Source: Clostridia bacterium (GTDB lineage Bacteria > Bacillota_A > Clostridia > Oscillospirales > CAG-272). From it: a stretch of DNA of 24,876 nt. This document shows positions 24,192 to 24,876 of this stretch, piece after piece (the stretch's first letter is position 1; the number at the start of each line of letters is the position of its first letter). The translations under genes were made by a program, and so were the position numbers. Where the stretch lies: assembly GCA_017626655.1 (NCBI GenBank), contig JAGAIH010000020.1, positions 1 to 24,876 of the forward strand, given 5' to 3'. Below the pieces are notes generated by a model, which did no database searches, had not been told where the DNA came from, and saw only the letters and a program-made list of their open reading frames with translations.

Positions 24192-24658
24192 ACTCTTTTA
24201 GCACTGAGGATGAGTTCTTTATGCGGCTGGCGTTGGATGAAGCACATGTAGCTATGATGAACGGGGATGTTCCTGTTGGAGCCGTTCTGATTCAGAACAG
24301 TACGGGAGAGATTCTCTCAAAGGGACACAACACAAAGGAGCTTTTGAATACCGCACTTGGCCATGCAGAGATCACCGCAATTGCGAATGGGTGCGATCTG
24401 CGGAGAAGCTGGCGGCTTTCGGATACGACCTTATACGTAACACTGGAGCCGTGCTCTATGTGCGCAGGTGCGATCCTTCATGCAAGAATACCGAGAGTCG
24501 TTTATGGCGCATCTGACCCTGTAGCCGGAGCCATGGGCAGCATTTGGGCTCTTCATCGTCATCCCGTTGAGAATAAACACACGAAAGTAGAACATGGGTG
24601 TTTGGAAGAAGAATGCCGAGAGCTTATGGCTCGTTTCTTTTCCAACAGACGAGAATAA
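24188..24658 (+). CDS. tadA: tRNA-specific adenosine deaminase
   Basis: A 156-residue cytidine-deaminase-fold enzyme that converts adenosine 34 of tRNA-Arg(ACG) to inosine. The zinc and catalytic residues are all present: H59-A-E61, and C89 and C92 in LEPCSMCAGAILHARIPRVVYGA, followed by the TadA-typical segment with AGAMGSIWALHR and the C-terminal helix EECRELMARFF. Length and motif spacing are normal. ATG 24188 has CGGAGGG in the preceding gene's end and overlaps its stop, implying translational coupling with the membrane protease. Confidence 0.95.
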   Translation: MNSFSTEDEFFMRLALDEAHVAMMNGDVPVGAVLIQNSTGEILSKGHNTKELLNTALGHAEITAIANGCDLRRSWRLSDTTLYVTLEPCSMCAGAILHARIPRVVYGASDPVAGAMGSIWALHRHPVENKHTKVEHGCLEEECRELMARFFSNRRE

Positions 24659-24682
24659 CCGGACACAACTTTGACGTAAGCA

Positions 24683-24706
24683 TCCCCGGGTGGAATAACC
24701 CGGGGA
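24683..24706. terminator. Convergent hairpin downstream of tadA
   Basis: TCCCCGGG (24683-24690) pairs with CCCGGGGA (24699-24706) around TGGAATAA. It lies 25 bases past tadA and 12 bases past the stop of a possible minus-strand frame. There is no clear T-run on either side. Confidence 0.6.
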
Positions 24707-24717
24707 AGGTGAAAAAG

Positions 24718-24876
24718 TTACTTGTACGGGCTGAATAAGGGAATCTCCTCTTTGCGAGCCAGCGAAAACAAAATTATACTAAATCCGTATTTAGTACCAA
24801 TCCCCTGGAGGCGGGGGCGGAGTGCGGCGGCGGGGGTTTCCTCTCTTTTGCCTCTGTCCTCTTCGTTACGCGGGTC
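24718..24876 (-). CDS. Possible C-terminal end of an unidentified minus-strand protein (partial)
   Basis: An uninterrupted frame of 52 codons runs from the window edge to TAA at 24718-24720, ending in LARKEEIPLFSPYK. The residues before it are proline, arginine and alanine rich because the DNA at 24805-24840 is very G rich. It has a convergent hairpin just past its stop. The sequence resembles no family I know, and another minus-strand frame is also open to about 24776, so this may be a non-coding repeat. Low confidence. Confidence 0.25.
   Translation of the reverse strand, partial: DPRNEEDRGKREETPAAALRPRLQGIGTKYGFSIILFSLARKEEIPLFSPYK
24773..24800 (-). promoter_or_regulatory. Promoter-like hexamers spanning a perfect palindrome
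   Basis: On the minus strand TTGGTA (24795-24800) and a perfect TATAAT (24773-24778) stand 16 bases apart. A perfect dyad TACTAAAT-CCGT-ATTTAGTA (24777-24796) fills the spacer, the arrangement of a repressor operator. The only thing downstream is tadA in convergent orientation, so function is uncertain. Confidence 0.35.

Noticed and set aside
24659..24876. Possible SRP RNA or dnaX start after tadA, a common order in Firmicutes
   Set aside because: The conserved SRP RNA tetraloop region and its flanking bulge sequence are not seen, and no plus-strand start codon with a DnaX-like sequence follows.

Overview
The window looks like a chromosomal segment of an anaerobic, low-to-mid GC Gram-positive bacterium of the class Clostridia, probably an uncultured gut relative of the Oscillospirales. 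The evidence is strong Shine-Dalgarno sites before almost every gene, textbook sigma-A promoters (TTGACA-17-TATAAT), AddAB instead of RecBCD, a Na+-pumping decarboxylase, a clostridial-type small alarmone synthetase and tRNAs with encoded CCA. The taxonomic placement is inference; there is no rRNA or other marker to fix it. No transposase, integrase, phage gene or CRISPR array is visible.

Layout: (1) 1-1577, the 3' end of a sodium pump decarboxylase beta subunit followed by a biotin-dependent carboxyltransferase (OadA-like) and a strong terminator. (2) 1702-2889, a monocistronic Mbeg1-like (DUF2974) alpha/beta-hydrolase. (3) 11777-2954 on the minus strand, a probable operon from a clear promoter: parvulin prolyl isomerase, a short QueG-like double 4Fe-4S protein, addB and addA, ending in a hairpin. 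(4) 11942-13648, a small alarmone synthetase converging on an aldo/keto reductase with only 3 bases between stop codons. (5) 13785-14694, an AT-rich orphan gene and an array of small GC-rich hairpins, lying just beyond the 3' end of a tRNA-Ser(CGA) gene. (6) 14915-17053, a secreted lipoprotein with an endonuclease/exonuclease/phosphatase domain and a LamG-like domain. (7) 17054-17567, three AT-rich tandem repeats, a consensus promoter, tRNA-CAT, tRNA-Arg(CCT), an unexplained structured stretch and a terminator. (8) 20672-17588 on the minus strand, a diacylglycerol-kinase-family lipid kinase and a large putative glycosidase-like protein with a FIVAR-like domain and C-terminal membrane anchor. 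(9) 20746-23108, an operon of a DUF1538 membrane protein and two different PII-like proteins. (10) 23118-24658, a CPBP intramembrane protease overlapping tadA. (11) 24659-24876, a convergent hairpin and the possible 3' end of an unidentified minus-strand reading frame.

The most interesting unit is DUF1538-PII-PII. The membrane protein is an exact-spacing internal duplication and is followed at 14 and 23 bases by two divergent PII-fold proteins with short T-loops. By analogy with AmtB-GlnK this suggests a transporter gated by a pair of PII-like sensors for an unknown ligand. Other points worth checking are the hairpin array next to tRNA-Ser, the structured RNA candidate behind tRNA-Arg, and the surface-type protein that lacks a signal peptide.
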